DNA of 64,000 nucleotides from Vespula vulgaris (GCF_905475345.1 NC_066591.1:5222501-5286500), one strand, 5' to 3'. Counted from the first letter of the stretch, positions 22,897-35,240 are shown. Numbers and translations: made by a program. Notes: a model not told the origin generated them from the letters alone.

Positions 22897-23253
22897 CTAA
22901 TTCAAAATGTCAAATGCATGAAAACGTTGGAAGAAAACATCGACGATTTCTCTGACAATTTCATCTTTTCTTCCTTGAATTCTTCGTGCTCTTCGTCGCG
23001 GTCTCGAGCGTTTTGGCTTTAAAGCAACGGAACTATAGTAGCAGCAAGCTTCGAAGTGTAGCCAAAGGAAAAAAAGCTTCATAAATAATCCGAACTGCTT
23101 TCGACAGCTCTTGTTGTCGCCCTCGCCGACACTTCTACAACAGGAATCTCGCAGCTTCTTCTTTATCGTATTCGTATTCCGCATACCACATTTGGGTACA
23201 TGCGAGGATGACTCATTAATAAAAAAAAATACATTTTGAACATGAATATTCAT
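22897..23253 (-). CDS. Uncharacterised 118-codon ORF, hydrophobic segment and basic patch
   Basis: An ATG-initiated - strand frame of 118 residues ending in TAG. It has six Cys, a hydrophobic stretch near residues 54-78 (FGLFMKLFFLWLHF then ACCYYSSVAL), a strongly basic patch right after it (KPKRSRPRRRARR) and an acidic/hydrophobic end. A membrane segment followed by a basic patch is compatible with a type II or signal-anchor protein. No homologue is recognised. No splice or promoter evidence. Confidence 0.18.
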   Translation of the reverse strand: MNIHVQNVFFFINESSSHVPKCGMRNTNTIKKKLRDSCCRSVGEGDNKSCRKQFGLFMKLFFLWLHFEACCYYSSVALKPKRSRPRRRARRIQGRKDEIVREIVDVFFQRFHAFDILN

Positions 23254-23718
23254 TGCACTTCTATATGACTAAAACGATTTATATATTTTTCTCTTTATTC
23301 TTACAATACTATTTTAACAACTCGTCAAAGAATAATAACTGCCAAAAGAAAGACTTAAATCGTTCAAAATTTCTGGCTATGGCACGTTCGATTTTTAGTT
23401 AGCTGTATACGCTCTATAAAGAAAAAAAGAAAAGAAAATGTAAGAAAAAAAAACAGGAAATATTCTATTCAAAGCGAGATCGTTGTTGTCCCATTCAATT
23501 TTCCTCGTCTTTCTCGATAGATATCGACGTTTATCATAAAAGACACGATGGATAAAGAAAATTTAAAAAATATCATAGAAACACGGAGCTTTCTCCTTTG
23601 AAACAAATAATTGCAAACAGAAAAAAGAAGGCATATTCTTTTCCGTGACGTGAAGATACGTCAAAAGCAGAGTTTCCCACGCCTAGAAGGCTTTCCGTTC
23701 CGTTTGCACATCTTCGCC

Positions 23719-23808
23719 CTTTTCTTTTTCCTTCTCTCTCTCCATCTCTCTCTCTTCTTTTCTCTCCCCTCCTCCTTCTCTCTCTCTCTCTCTTTCTTTC
23801 TCTCTCTA
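23719..23808. repeat. Pyrimidine-rich CT tract
   Basis: 90 bp of almost pure pyrimidine. It could serve as the polypyrimidine tract for the AG at 23828-23829, but no following exon is established. Confidence 0.94.
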
Positions 23809-23946
23809 TGGAAAGCAGAAAAATTTCCAGGCGCTCCATTTCGGATGTCTTTCAAATGCGTATCCATATTCGTAGATATAGCCTCACACAGGAACGTACG
23901 TAAAGTCCCAACAGTACGAATGGGAAGCGCGAATGCTAACATTTGT

Positions 23947-24183
23947 CTAGTGTCCGACTTTAAATAGAGATGCGAATCGCGATATCACTACGGCGATGCC
24001 TTTACGAATGAGTAAGCCGGACGTTACTTCTTCCTTCTTCTTCGATGCATATGTAGAAACGTGGTCGTCGTTCGACGAATAATACTTATTAATAGTTAAA
24101 CGCGAAAATATATAAAACTGAAAACAAGAATAGACGATAAAAATACAGTATATTAAATTAAACAAAAACATTGATATTATCAT
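23947..24183 (-). CDS. Small ORF with signal-peptide-like start, 78 codons
   Basis: An ATG-initiated - strand frame ending in TAG. Residues 1-27 are hydrophobic (MIISMFLFNLIYCIFIVYSC), resembling a signal peptide or signal anchor. The rest is polar with a KKKEE cluster near residue 49 and a mixed tail. No predicted family. The AT-rich beginning makes a hydrophobic start likely by chance. Confidence 0.16.
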   Translation of the reverse strand: MIISMFLFNLIYCIFIVYSCFQFYIFSRLTINKYYSSNDDHVSTYASKKKEEVTSGLLIRKGIAVVISRFASLFKVGH

Positions 24184-24613
24184 TTCACAAATTTTACATT
24201 ATTTTTCTCAAAGCACGTTCTCGTTCTCTTCGAAATCTATGAATTCATTTATTCCTCGAAAAAAAAAGAAAGAAAAAGAAAAAGAAACGCACCGCTCTTT
24301 TTCCAGCTCCGTAAAGCGAGCGACGAGACGACGAATTCGTAAGGTACTTTTGGTTATCCTAAATTCATACATCTTCACGATGCCGTCTCGCTCCTTTATC
24401 GCAACTCGTCATCACGGTTCATCACCCGCGAAACGCTCGATTTTATTTCATTCCACGTTACCCTCTCTTACTATCTCCCTCCGTTCATGCTAGCGAAACC
24501 GGTTCATCATTCGTCAAGCGTTTCGCCTTAGCAAGCGATTCGCATTCGCGGTGAAGAGGCGTCGATGCGTGAACTAGAGGGGAGTGAAGGAGAAAGAAAA
24601 GAAAGGGAGGGAG

Positions 24614-24618
<5 letters not shown>

Positions 24619-24654
<36 letters not shown>

Positions 24655-24759
24655 AAGAACTTTACTCCTCCCTTCCAGATCTTCTCTCCCCGAGTCTTTT
24701 TCCCTATATTTCCACCCTCAACGACGCCTCTCGCATCCGACCTCAATACCTCCTCTACC

Positions 24760-24809
<50 letters not shown>
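24619..24809. repeat. GA tract and CT tract as an inverted pair
   Basis: A pure GA run (24619-24651) and a longer CT run (24762-24809) lie on the same strand 110 bp apart. The two are reverse complements, so the single strand can fold into a hairpin of more than 30 bp. Confidence 0.9.
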
Positions 24810-24811
<2 letters not shown>

Positions 24812-25066
24812 ATCTTTCTTTTTTCCTTTAGATACACCACATACTCACACATACACGCACGCACACACAAACACACGCCTTCGACGACTCGTCTTCAGAC
24901 TTTGATCCACCGGTAAGTTTCTACCAATGCGAGATGAAACTGATGGAAAGGAGTTGTAGAGTTTCTTGAAATGGGAAACGAATGAGTGGATCTATCCTTT
25001 TCTGCGCTAGGAAAACCCTTTAGGATTTAGCAACCCTACGATTCAAGTGAACTTTAACCGTATAAA

Positions 25067-25291
25067 ATGTTGGACCTTTTAATAGATTTAAATCTTTTTA
25101 TGGATTTAAATTACTTAATACGATGTTATAGCTTTTTATGTCTTACTACAATATTGATTACTTTATTTTCTTTATCTATCATAATGATATTAATGATCTC
25201 GTTCATTCATTGTTTCGTAAAGCAATCAACGAACGTAACTGTGGAAAAAAAAGAAAATAAAATATTGTTAGTCGTGAAGGATCGTTCATAA
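25067..25291 (+). CDS. Small single-membrane-segment ORF, 74 codons
   Basis: An ATG-initiated frame ending in TAA. The N-terminus has a repeated MDL/LIDL pattern. Residues about 26-50 are hydrophobic (LTTILITLFSLSIIMILM), and the C-terminal 25 residues are polar (VEKKENKILLVVKDRS). Could be a small membrane protein, but AT-rich DNA yields such frames by chance. Confidence 0.14.
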   Translation: MLDLLIDLNLFMDLNYLIRCYSFLCLTTILITLFSLSIIMILMISFIHCFVKQSTNVTVEKKENKILLVVKDRS

Positions 25292-25299
25292 CTACAGTT

Positions 25300-25635
25300 T
25301 TAACAAATATCTCTCTTCTTTTCTTTTATTGCTTCGAGCTGGTCAAGCTTGAGATTTCTGATACAATTTTCTTGTATGAATAGCCATCGATGATTAGAAT
25401 TAACGATCCAATTCCCTAATGGTTTCTTATTATTCGAAAAGAATTCCTCGAAAAACAATTTCTTATTCGTAAGAATAGAAATTATTATTACGAGGAAGCA
25501 TATAATAATTTTTGATGAACGGAACGACTTTTCTCGAATTTCGTTTTGATATAAAACTTTACAATAAATAAACACTGCATAAAAATATACAAGATTAACA
25601 AATATATCCAAGAGCTTTCGATGAGCTTCTTTCGA
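25300..25635 (-). CDS. Open frame of about 112 codons without ATG
   Basis: A - strand frame open from just after a TGA near 25640 to TAA at 25300, with no ATG at its start. It has two hydrophobic stretches (VNLVYFYAVFIYC and IIICFLVIIISIL) and a mixed polar end (LKLDQLEAIKEKKRDIC). An open frame of this length is somewhat surprising in DNA this AT-rich, but there is no convincing upstream acceptor. It could be an internal exon or chance. Confidence 0.15.
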   Translation of the reverse strand, partial: SKEAHRKLLDIFVNLVYFYAVFIYCKVLYQNEIREKSFRSSKIIICFLVIIISILTNKKLFFEEFFSNNKKPLGNWIVNSNHRWLFIQENCIRNLKLDQLEAIKEKKRDIC

Positions 25636-25642
25636 GTTTCAC

Positions 25643-25672
25643 GCCTGTTCCTTTCCTCTCGAAGGGACAGGC
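25643..25672 (+). other. Stem-loop, 11-bp stem, 8-nt loop
   Basis: GCCTGTTCCTT (25643-25653) pairs with AAGGGACAGGC (25662-25672) with one G-T wobble. Confidence 0.6.
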
Positions 25673-25830
25673 ATCGGCCATAAATTTTATCGGATACATC
25701 CGATTATTGGTACGCGGGCAAGCGGGCACTATTTGCGACACAATACAAGATGATGCAGGAGTTCCTTGGGTAAGGATTTATGAAGCAATACTAAGTCTGG
25801 CACTGACCCAACCGGCCAACAAGTCCACCG
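25671..25830. other. GC-rich island, possible exon or conserved element
   Basis: Between AT-rich flanks, this block has balanced composition. A + strand frame is open from about 25607 to TAA near 25850 without an ATG (RLLVRGQAGTICD in the middle), and a donor-like GTAAGG follows CCTTGG near 25768. Whether it is coding is unresolved. Confidence 0.2.
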
Positions 25831-25850
25831 ACGCTCGACACGTCGAATAA

Positions 25851-26150
25851 ACAAATACGGAAAGGGTGTATTCTCTCTCATACCTTTTCACTCTTATTCA
25901 CTGAAATGAATAATTTCTACAATCCTGCATCATCCTTCTTTCATTTTTATCTTCTCTTATTTTACTTTATAGTGTTACTGTATTGATCACTTTATATTGA
26001 TTAATTTGAATGAATATTAAAAAAAAAAGAAATATATATACTCGGATATATACATATATCAAATATGTGTAATTATTAATGAAATATCACTTATGATCAA
26101 ATATATTTATCTCTCTTTAGATGTTTATAAATATTTTCTCCCCTTCTCTC
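25851..26150. other. AT-rich stretch
   Basis: No feature apart from TA-rich runs. Confidence 0.6.
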
Positions 26151-26177
26151 TCTCTTTCTTTCTCTTTGTCTCTGTCT

Positions 26178-26186
26178 CTATCTATA

Positions 26187-26231
<45 letters not shown>

Positions 26232-26256
26232 CTCTATCTATCTATCTATCTATCTA
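26178..26256. repeat. TATC tetranucleotide microsatellite
   Basis: About 18 copies of CTAT/TATC with one CTCT interruption, preceded by a CT-rich run. Confidence 0.97.
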
Positions 26257-26269
26257 ACAATCTATCTTT

Positions 26270-27690
26270 CTCAAATAAAGAATTCACATCACGAGAACGT
26301 GGTATCACTCCCTTCCAGAGGGATCAGAGTTTTCTCTAAAAATGCATCTCCTCTATCATGCACTATGAAAGTCCACTGTTACACGGTTGATAAGTATCTC
26401 ATCCCTTTTCGTAGAAAAGCGATTTTTGCATCGTTCTAAAACTTTGAGATTGCGGGAAATGTGCAGCGGCATACGTGCGGAAACGTGAATTACACGCGCA
26501 TGCGCATAAAAAAAAAGAAAAAAAGAAAAAGAAAAAGAGCTTCCTGGATTGTATCCAGCACCTCGGTACTTTCGTAAAAGAGCCGTATCCCTGATATTGC
26601 TCGGTATTTCAAACCTTCTCACTCTTGCTATTCGTACGTATAGCTTTAAGTATATATGTATATGTGTCTGACTACAGATAAACGCTTAAGAATCACTTAC
26701 AGTGCTACCTACGAAAAGTATGCCCGAATAATCCCAAAGAGAAGGTGTATTTCGAGCTTGATCGCTTTTTCTCTTTTGTCTGGAACAATAGTCGACATGT
26801 TGCACCGAATTAAAGACATTCGAACGTCTTTAATTGCTACGAGGAAACCATCGAACGTAACGTCCTTGAATGAATCATCCTTCGTTCCTCTTCTTTTTCC
26901 ATAAAACAAATTATTCAATCGTTAACGTTTCTCTCAAAGATCAAAAGTAAGAAATCTCAAACGAAGGAATGCGTTCGTATAATGACAAAGCTAAAGAGTC
27001 GGCTGAAAAAAGTAGATTGAGGATCGGGGACATTTTACTTCTCGAAGAAATCGAGGAAATATTGTTCATTCTTGCAATTCGAAGAAAAGTTAATACGAAG
27101 AAAAGTTCTACTCTAATAAACGAAGAAAGTTGAATCTCGCGAATACGAAGAAACACGAAGTCGCCTTGATAATCGTTCGCGATCATCAGTGTCGAAAAGA
27201 AAGAGAAAAAGAGAGAACAGAGAACAAAGAAAAAAAAAGAGATAGCGACACGATCAAAGAATAGATCAAAAAGGAATCTTAATGCTTTTACAGCAACAAT
27301 CGATATTCGTTTCTCTCCTATCAAGGATGAAACATCGCAAAAGTGATCATTACCTTCTACTCTCTCAAGCGTTATAAAAAGTCGACAATATTGTGGAGCG
27401 TGTTAATCTTACGGGTCAAATGCATAACTCATGTCTATTATTCGCTGTGAATAGTCTTGAGCAGAATGTATAATTCAATGAGTTAACTTATTTCAATAAG
27501 TTCGAGTAGATACGCCTGGTAATAAAGAAAACAGAAAAGTTAGAGAATTCATAACTCGTGCAAGTATATCAAATTTCTTGCAATTTCATGACTCTCTCAT
27601 AGTGCATCGTATTAAATAAACGTTTATTAAGCCGGATTCGCAAGTATTATAGTAATGACTTGATATTACACGGAGCAATGTCGAAGCATC
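26270..27690. other. No gene recognised
   Basis: Mixed DNA. A - strand frame over 26941-27324 is Phe- and Leu-rich and starts at TTG. Its openness follows from the purine-rich + strand. Confidence 0.4.
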
Positions 27691-27697
27691 CATTTCC

Positions 27698-27723
27698 TTC
27701 TCTTTCCCTCTCTCTCTCCCTCC

Positions 27724-27819
<96 letters not shown>
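27698..27819. repeat. Long CT microsatellite
   Basis: About 120 bp of CT with CCC, CG and GT interruptions. Confidence 0.97.
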
Positions 27820-27821
<2 letters not shown>

Positions 27822-30180
27822 GTAATCAAATTGGTCTATCCCTTGCAAATTCGATTATGCTAGCTGGTATACGCGAGGATGGCACTTAAGGCCATGGCTA
27901 TCCTTCGCGCTTATGCGTATATTGACATGTGGCTAATCAAGACACTTTAGTATCTATACCTTGCTACTATTATCTTACTAAGAAAATCAAGTTGTTTCTC
28001 GATCTAAAAAATTATTGATGAATCAAGAAATCTTGTCTATCTCTAAAAGTGACTAAATTTTATTTAAAAGATACTTCCATTTCTCTTCCAATTTTTTTAA
28101 CTGTTGTTTTTTAAAGTAAGAAAGTATAATATCTTCATAATTTTACACTGTATCAACGATTGTCACGCACTTGAACTAACTCGAGACACACGATTCTCTT
28201 TGATCGAGTTAAATTCCTCATTCCAATTATAAATAAACGATTTACAAAAGTTGAAGTTCCCGTTTTTCGTATTTATCGTTAATATTGAATCTTTCTTACT
28301 TTTAACGAAAGTCTAAGTTTACCTCTCTTTTCAGTATATTATTAATCATCGGTATGAAACACGAACGAATATGATTTTGCGGGAAGAAACGATTCCACAA
28401 GAGAGGTTCATTGTACGCCAAACTCACCGGAAACTCACCAGTTCACGAACGAATCGTACTCACGTAATCCTCGTATATCATTCGTTTTTCTTCTTAAACT
28501 TGACGCGATCGATCTTGCGCAAATGCTTCCAAGTTTACCGGCGGGAGATGCGACCAATCTGAATGCCAGCCCTTCGTGGTATCCTGCCGTCGCGATACCA
28601 CAGTTATTGCATTACTGCGAACGAGCATTCCTCTGGTTACGGTATCCTTGTACTACCAGGAAGCTAGTGACAACGGCCTATTCGACTAGAAGCCGATGAT
28701 TTTCCGAGCCGATAGATCTTGTCGGTTGATGGAATCCCAAATGGTCAAGGTCACATTTTTCTTGCTCTCAGTTACTCGAAATAATTTAAATTATGGTTAT
28801 ATTCGTTATTTTGAAGACGTCGTTACTGATAAGAGTTACTGCCAGTCGTGTTCAAATAAGAAGCTACAAAGAAACGCAATCCACAAAGTCCTATATTATA
28901 CACTTCTAGATTAAAGATAATTACATAATAATTATATCGAAGTTGACTTAAAAGTCGAATCGTTAAGAAAAAAGAAAAAAAAACTACGAAGAGAAAAACT
29001 TTAATTATCGTTGCTGCCAACTTTTTCTTTCAAGTATATATCGTTAGTCCTAATTACGAACTCGCTGGATAATTAAAGCAGGAAAAGACGAAGAGACTAT
29101 GATATTTTGAAATAGTCTTTATGACTCAAAAGGCCATTCGCGTTCCTCGTTGTGTCGTTGCTGACTGTGAACGACCGATTTGTCAGTAAGCATAGCATTG
29201 TATCACTGTGAATGTAAATTCTCTCTGTCTCTTGACGATTAAGTCGATGCGGAACTCTGCCCCGACGAGTACGGCTATAGAGAGATCGCATTTAAACAAC
29301 AGCGAGGACGAACGAGAATCGTCCTCTTAATGTTCTTCCACGAAAAGCAAAAGCGGAGAATCCTCTTACAGAATATTATTCATCCTAAAAACGGTCACCA
29401 CGTCGTCCACGGCTCTATACTCTAACAAGATCATTCATCTTTGCCCATTAAAGTTTCGAGATTAATAATTACAAATATCTTTCAATATTTCTTAAGGAAA
29501 CAAATATTTCTCGATATTATTTTTACGTATATTCGAATGTTAAAAGAACAAAAAGTTAGTCTCCACTTTATCAATTAATTTTGTTTATTATCTAATTGTA
29601 GAACGTAATCAAACAAAAATTAATCGAAGGTATAATCCTTTCTATAATAATTAAATATTATTTTAACCAATTTCTTTCTTTTTTTTTTAACGACGACTAT
29701 AACGATAAACGAACTACGCCTTTATATAATACACCGTACGGTAGGATCAATATCCTCCGGAAAGCACTCCTGCGGAAACTTTGCTAAATTCAAAAAGTTT
29801 TGTCTGCTTGATCATTCTAACCATATTTTCCCTCAATACTTCTTCAAAAAAAAAAAGAATAAAAGAAAACACGTACGAAAAAGGAAATGTTCGATGACTA
29901 AATTAAAAGCATCAACTCATGATTACCAAGAGAACTTGATAAAGATATAGAAGTATATGTATATATAGATAAATAGATTGCAAGGGGTACGAGTTGAATT
30001 CAAAGGGGGTGACGCCCGTAGAAAGCTCGGGCTTCAAGACATACAGACAACTCGAATCGTACCGCACGGATTACGAAGGAGGTACGTACATACGTTCTGG
30101 GTTTGTGTATCCATGGATAACGAGCTTCCTCTCTTGCTCGGCTCCCTGTTACCGCTAATGAGCTACCGTTCTGTTTTCTG
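27820..30180. other. No gene recognised
   Basis: AT-rich with moderate CpG blocks at 28370-28720 and 29100-29330. Only short unconnected frames (63-72 codons). Confidence 0.45.
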
Positions 30181-30190
30181 CTCCTCCGCG

Positions 30191-30264
30191 TATAAAGGCG
30201 AGCCCAGCCGGTGCACTCTCGCTGCGGCTGAGAATGCGAAAGCTTGGGACGACCCGCCTTTATA
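30191..30264. promoter_or_regulatory. Two facing TATA boxes as an inverted repeat
   Basis: TATAAAGGCGAGCC on the + strand (30191-30204) faces TATAAAGGCGGGTC on the - strand (30264-30251); 12 of 14 bases match. On the - strand, TCAG places an initiator A at 30229, 35 bp after its TATA box. The + strand has no clear initiator. The two predicted starts would overlap head to head. The - strand transcript meets a GTATGT donor-like site within about 150 bp. Motif evidence only. Confidence 0.25.
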
Positions 30265-30458
30265 TTGGCATTCATTGAAAAGCGGATCCAAAGCACGTGC
30301 ACGTGTGTCTATATATTTATATACTATATATTATACAGATACATTCGCGTATATATGTATAGAAGCAACACATTCACCGGTATACACTGATATTTTTCGA
30401 CTCTCTTGTATTGTATGTGAATCATTTACGTATGAGCATTCTCATCCAATTGTACATG

Positions 30459-30461
<3 letters not shown>

Positions 30462-30511
<50 letters not shown>

Positions 30512-30530
30512 GTATATATGTATGTATGTG
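30462..30530. repeat. TA microsatellite
   Basis: About 50 bp of pure TA followed by TATG-type repeats. It is responsible for the YIYIYI stretch of the 196-codon frame that crosses it. Confidence 0.97.
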
Positions 30531-30802
30531 TAACTCTCTCTTTCTCGACTCGGTTCCTCTTTTACTGAGAGTCGCATCAAATCAAGCAGCCCCAGCTTTT
30601 CGCACCTACCAAATACTCCGACTCTCATCTCGTTTCTTTTCATTTGTCTCTTCGTGTGTTTAATTCGAAGGGCGAAAAAAACTTCGTTCGATCATTCGTT
30701 CGCGAGATTTCACAGATTTAGCTACGTATCTTTTTATAAGGATCCGTTGCTCGTTAACGCGAAAAAATAGGGAATGTATATCTTTTGACGTGCCTGAAAT
30801 AT

Positions 30803-31033
30803 TTACGAAAAGACACGTTGCACCGTGTCATTACGATACTTCTTCTTGAGTTTTTTATTCGAATCGGAATTAATTCGAGTGAACGAGAGCGTTCGATCGC
30901 GAAACGAAAGGACGATTCTTTCTAAAAGCGATCGAGAATACTCAGCAATTCGAATTAGTCCGTTCTGAGGAGTATCTTGGAATGTGTTTGAGAGAAGCTC
31001 CCATTGCAATATTCCAGGGAAGACTATGCTCAT
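30803..31033 (-). CDS. Small uncharacterised ORF, 76 codons
   Basis: An ATG-initiated - strand frame ending in TAA. Composition is well mixed (MSIVFPGILQWELL start, RIAEYSRSLLERIVLSF middle, basic KKLKKKYRND end), with no low-complexity run. No domain recognised, no splice support. Among the small frames it looks the most protein-like by eye, which is weak evidence. Confidence 0.18.
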   Translation of the reverse strand: MSIVFPGILQWELLSNTFQDTPQNGLIRIAEYSRSLLERIVLSFRDRTLSFTRINSDSNKKLKKKYRNDTVQRVFS

Positions 31034-31039
31034 AGCTTT

Positions 31040-33360
31040 TGCTTAAAGTGTAACTCGGCAAAGCAAACGGGCAAACTCCGATTACAATGACCGGCCATTC
31101 GAATTTCGAGCTTAACCGCGGTCAAGCATGCAGGTTAATGTAATCCAACGTTAACTATGGACCATCGTTGGTGAAATTGTCAGAAAAATCGATCGCTCGT
31201 ATTTTGCTGCAGATTAAAGATTTCAATGTGATCATTAAAAAGGCAAAACTTCCTACGAGGTCGTTTGAAATTATACAAATAAATTACTGATTAGAAATGG
31301 AGAAACAAAAGGAAAAATAAAAAATTCTTTATAATAAATTTCTTTTAACGTTTTATCATTACAATACGCGTTTCGATTAATCGACGCGAGTGATAATCAA
31401 CGAATATCTGTGTCGAACGTAGAAAATAACGTTATTCATTCAAACAAATACCAAATTACTCCTTCATGATTTCGAATATTGTCCCAGCTTAATTAATTAC
31501 GATTCCCCTGTGGGCAATAAGACGATGGCTCAATGTCGTACCTATTCCTTACCTCCATTTAACGACCCTATTCTAGCTCGGTTAATTGCTCAACGTAACG
31601 TGTGGATGAAATAATTAACGGTGACGATATGTCAACATTGAAACATACGGAAAGAGCAAGAGAGAGAAAGGAAGAGAGAGAAATAAAATATATATCTAAT
31701 TCAATAAATTCTTGACATTTCCATCTTTAGAAAAATATCAAAATGAAATTTTTGAAGAATGATAAATAGATAGAAAAAGAGAGAGATGGAAAAAGAGAAA
31801 AAAACTTGTTCAACTATCTCACAACTTTCTCTCTTAACTTGCTTATCGGTTTCTGCATCCGGTAGTTGAGCGAACAAGACCGGAGGATGAAAATTTGTCT
31901 CGTCTCGTCGTAGTCATCTAGCTATAACCTCCGTTACGTAGAGACGAAAATGAAGAGAGAGGTGCCGTTCTACGAGATATACGTTCTTTTAACGTACATC
32001 TTAAGCGGCAAACGAGAACGTCTGTTGCCGTACAGCCGCCTCAATTTCAAAGCAGTAGCACGACTATTCAAGCGTTTAAGCGAGTCGCTGCTACGCAAAC
32101 GTTGTTAATTGCCGAGTTGAAACAGACGTCATCAGAAGTTCAAGTCTCGAGAAAACGCGTTGAAAACGTTCATCCGTTCGAAGAGAGAAAGAGACAGAGA
32201 TAACTTCGTTTAAATATCCTTGACTCAATTCGTCACATCGAATGTATCGGATAATTTGAGACTAGTAAGTTAGTACGTAATATATGATAAGTCTTTAGAA
32301 TTTAAGCGTTTTACAAATTTTTAATTTACAAGTCAAATTAAGATTAAATTAAACAAATACTTTACAGTTATCTGTGAATAATAATAATTACGATTGGAAT
32401 CTAAAAAAAGAAAATATTTATTTTTTATTCAAAATTTCTTAGTCTTCCTTACATCACAATTTGACTTACCATATTTTTAATTTTACTTTGAAATAGATAT
32501 CCTTTTTCGTTTTCTTTGTGTATCTTTTTCAAGCACCTTTGTGGATAATCTTTTCTAAATTTTAAATAATTCGGATACGCTATGATGGAAAGATCATCAC
32601 GATATCGGACATAGGAATCTTCGAAACAATGTGCTACCCAAGTTGTACAACAAATTCCTCTCGTATATTGAAATTTCGAGATGATATCGGCTTATACCAG
32701 AAAGTTTTCGAATTCTGTTAAATATAACTATTTTTGTTCTTAACTGTATCGTCGACTATTAATTAAATTATCGCGAATAAAAATCAAGAATACATGCATA
32801 TACGATAGATCGAATATTTTTCTATTTTATCTGGAATTTTATGACGTATGACTAATTTAAAAAGACGAAAAACAAACGCAACGATTCAATTCGTATCATA
32901 ATTAAGCTCGAAAGTGTTCGAGTTAAACATTTGTGTTGTTAGCCGTGTAATTACAGGTTATTACAATTAGTAGGTTTATAAGTAACGACACCGTTTTGCT
33001 TTATTTTCTCCTCTCGGCATATTTACATCATGCACTGTCGGATATACAAACTATGTACGAATCGTGAAGCGGCTTTACCGACTCGTTACCTGCGACCATG
33101 ACTGTGGCTGCGAATAGAGAAGGTACGAGAAGGTATCAGATAGCGCGAGAGAGAGAAAGAGAATGCGTAGTATATCAGAGCTGGCATAGTGCCACGAACT
33201 TTATTATTAACTGTAACTGCGGTTTTACGCGAGCCACGTATAAAGGGATTCGGTGAGGCTGAAATTATGTAGCACCTCAACTGTGCCGGTGTTTAGCTTC
33301 GCTGCATCGTCGATAACTGACCGTTAATTAGTTAGGATCGGTAGGTTGCCCTTCCAACGA
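31040..33360. other. No gene recognised
   Basis: AT-rich overall. Mixed-composition islands at 31860-32180 and 33060-33320 could be conserved elements. The latter contains TATAAAGG at 33239 without a well-spaced initiator. Confidence 0.4.
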
Positions 33361-33365
33361 TTGAG

Positions 33366-33388
33366 ATACATACATACATACATACATA
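33366..33388. repeat. ACAT tetranucleotide microsatellite
   Basis: Five to six copies of CATA. Confidence 0.92.
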
Positions 33389-33389
33389 T

Positions 33390-35240
33390 ACCTTTACGTG
33401 AATTGCACCATGTTATTATTAATCCATACTCGTAAAAATGCACTAGTTCTAGCACGTCAGAATTGTTTACGAGCGACGAGAGACCTTGTATTTTGTTTCG
33501 CAAATGGTTTATCGAATTCATCTTGCTTTCGTAGTGAGGATCCCTTGCGTATAAATACACACGGAAATGAACGGAACGCATACGCAAAACATATGCTTAA
33601 TATAAAAATGATCTCTCTCTCTCTTTTTCTTTTTCTTTTTTTTTAAAGGAAATAGACAATTCGTAGAAAGATTTAATCGAAGAGGAGTGATGATCGTTCG
33701 AAGCTGTGAGAAACGAAGAAAAAGAATGCTATGTACTTCATCTATCGAAGTGAAGCCATCGTTCTCGCATCGTATCGAGTATTACACCAGTAACAAGCGA
33801 TCACGTTTCGTGCATCTATCTACGTACCAACCTGAGCTTGAAAACAAAGTTACCGTAAATAACATCGGATCCATTTCCACTACCGCAAGTGCGACGCTTC
33901 TGTTACATGTATTCCAATACACATACGTGCATACCTGGATACTTCCACACATACTTGCACTGTGTGAGCGAGAATAAACCAACCCTTCAATCCGGTCAGA
34001 GGGCTCCACCTTTTAGACCCCCGGCGAAAAAAGCTTCTCTTTTTGGTAGTAGATACTCGTCTCTCCTATTTCATCAAAATATAAATTGTGTATAACATTA
34101 AAATATATATGGGGATATTTTGTTAAGTTCGAACATTTTGATTTTTATATGCTTAACATTCTTTGACAGCTTACATAAAAAAAATCTACAAAAAATTCAT
34201 AATTACAAATTGCTGATATAATTTTAAATATTATCGCAGTTGAATCTTTCTGTTACATAGGCAATTTTTTTATCAGTGTTTTAATTTTTTGTAATTCTCC
34301 TAGTAAACGAATATTTCAAAAGAAGTACCGAACAAAGCTAATATCTTCTATTAGATATTAGTACATATTTGATTAGTTGAATTAACAAATAAATATCACA
34401 AAAATCTTTTATTTTAACAATTAAATGTCTGTTTATTAAAATTGTTAATCATTTAGGCATAAAAATCTACTTATTTGATAATTGATCGGTACGACAATTT
34501 TTCATTTCCTACAAATTACAACTATTTTACTCTTTTGCAAACTACCATTTTTTGTTATCAAATTTCACAAAAATAATTTCCCTTCTTTTATTAAGTTTCA
34601 TTTATACTGCACTTCGAATAGTTACAAAAATAATCATATTTTTTTCCCTATATCGTAATAAAAAGAAATGTGTCATGTTTTTACTACACATACGCACACT
34701 ATTACTATTATTGTCATCATTAGAATCATTATGCAGAATTCTATAGAATCATTATTAGAAGCATTGTTACTATATATTGATACTACATTATTATAATAAT
34801 TATTATTATTACGTTCTTTACTAATTCACATCATGTGATTCGATAATCATGCAATGGGTCTTGATTAACCTACACCCATATGTTCTATTATTATTGTAAT
34901 GCATTTCTGATTATTACTGCTGCTTTAAGTATGATTGCTTTTTTAATGTTTAAATGATTTGTGAATGTTGAATGTATGTACGCGTGTGTGCATGCTAAAC
35001 GTTTTGAGATGAGAGGACTTTTAATTAGTTTAGTTAGTATCGTGACGAAGATGATAATTAATATAATATAATACTATTATTATTATTTCTCGGTTACAAA
35101 ATTCTTTCAGTTCGATTTTCGTTCAAATCTGTACAAAAGTTTGTATAAAATCGCACTATAATATAAAATATCAATTAATCGTCGATAATAAGGTAATCTA
35201 TTACGTACGCCGAGTATAAAAAAATTAGGATTAGAAACGA
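33390..35240. other. Mostly AT-rich, no gene recognised
   Basis: A mixed block to about 34070, then very AT-rich DNA with ATT/TTA triplet runs near 34780-34810 and 35070-35085. Confidence 0.5.

Noticed and set aside
26941..27324. 127-codon Phe/Leu-rich - strand ORF
   Set aside because: TTG start and purine-rich template; composition alone gives this.
28575..28602. GTGGTATC/GATACCAC inverted repeat with 10-nt loop
   Set aside because: Eight-base stems with short loops are expected several times by chance in 64 kb.
29978..30568. 196-codon + strand ORF
   Set aside because: It starts at a non-ATG codon, and its second half is the translated TA microsatellite (YIYIYI). The open length is due to the repeat.
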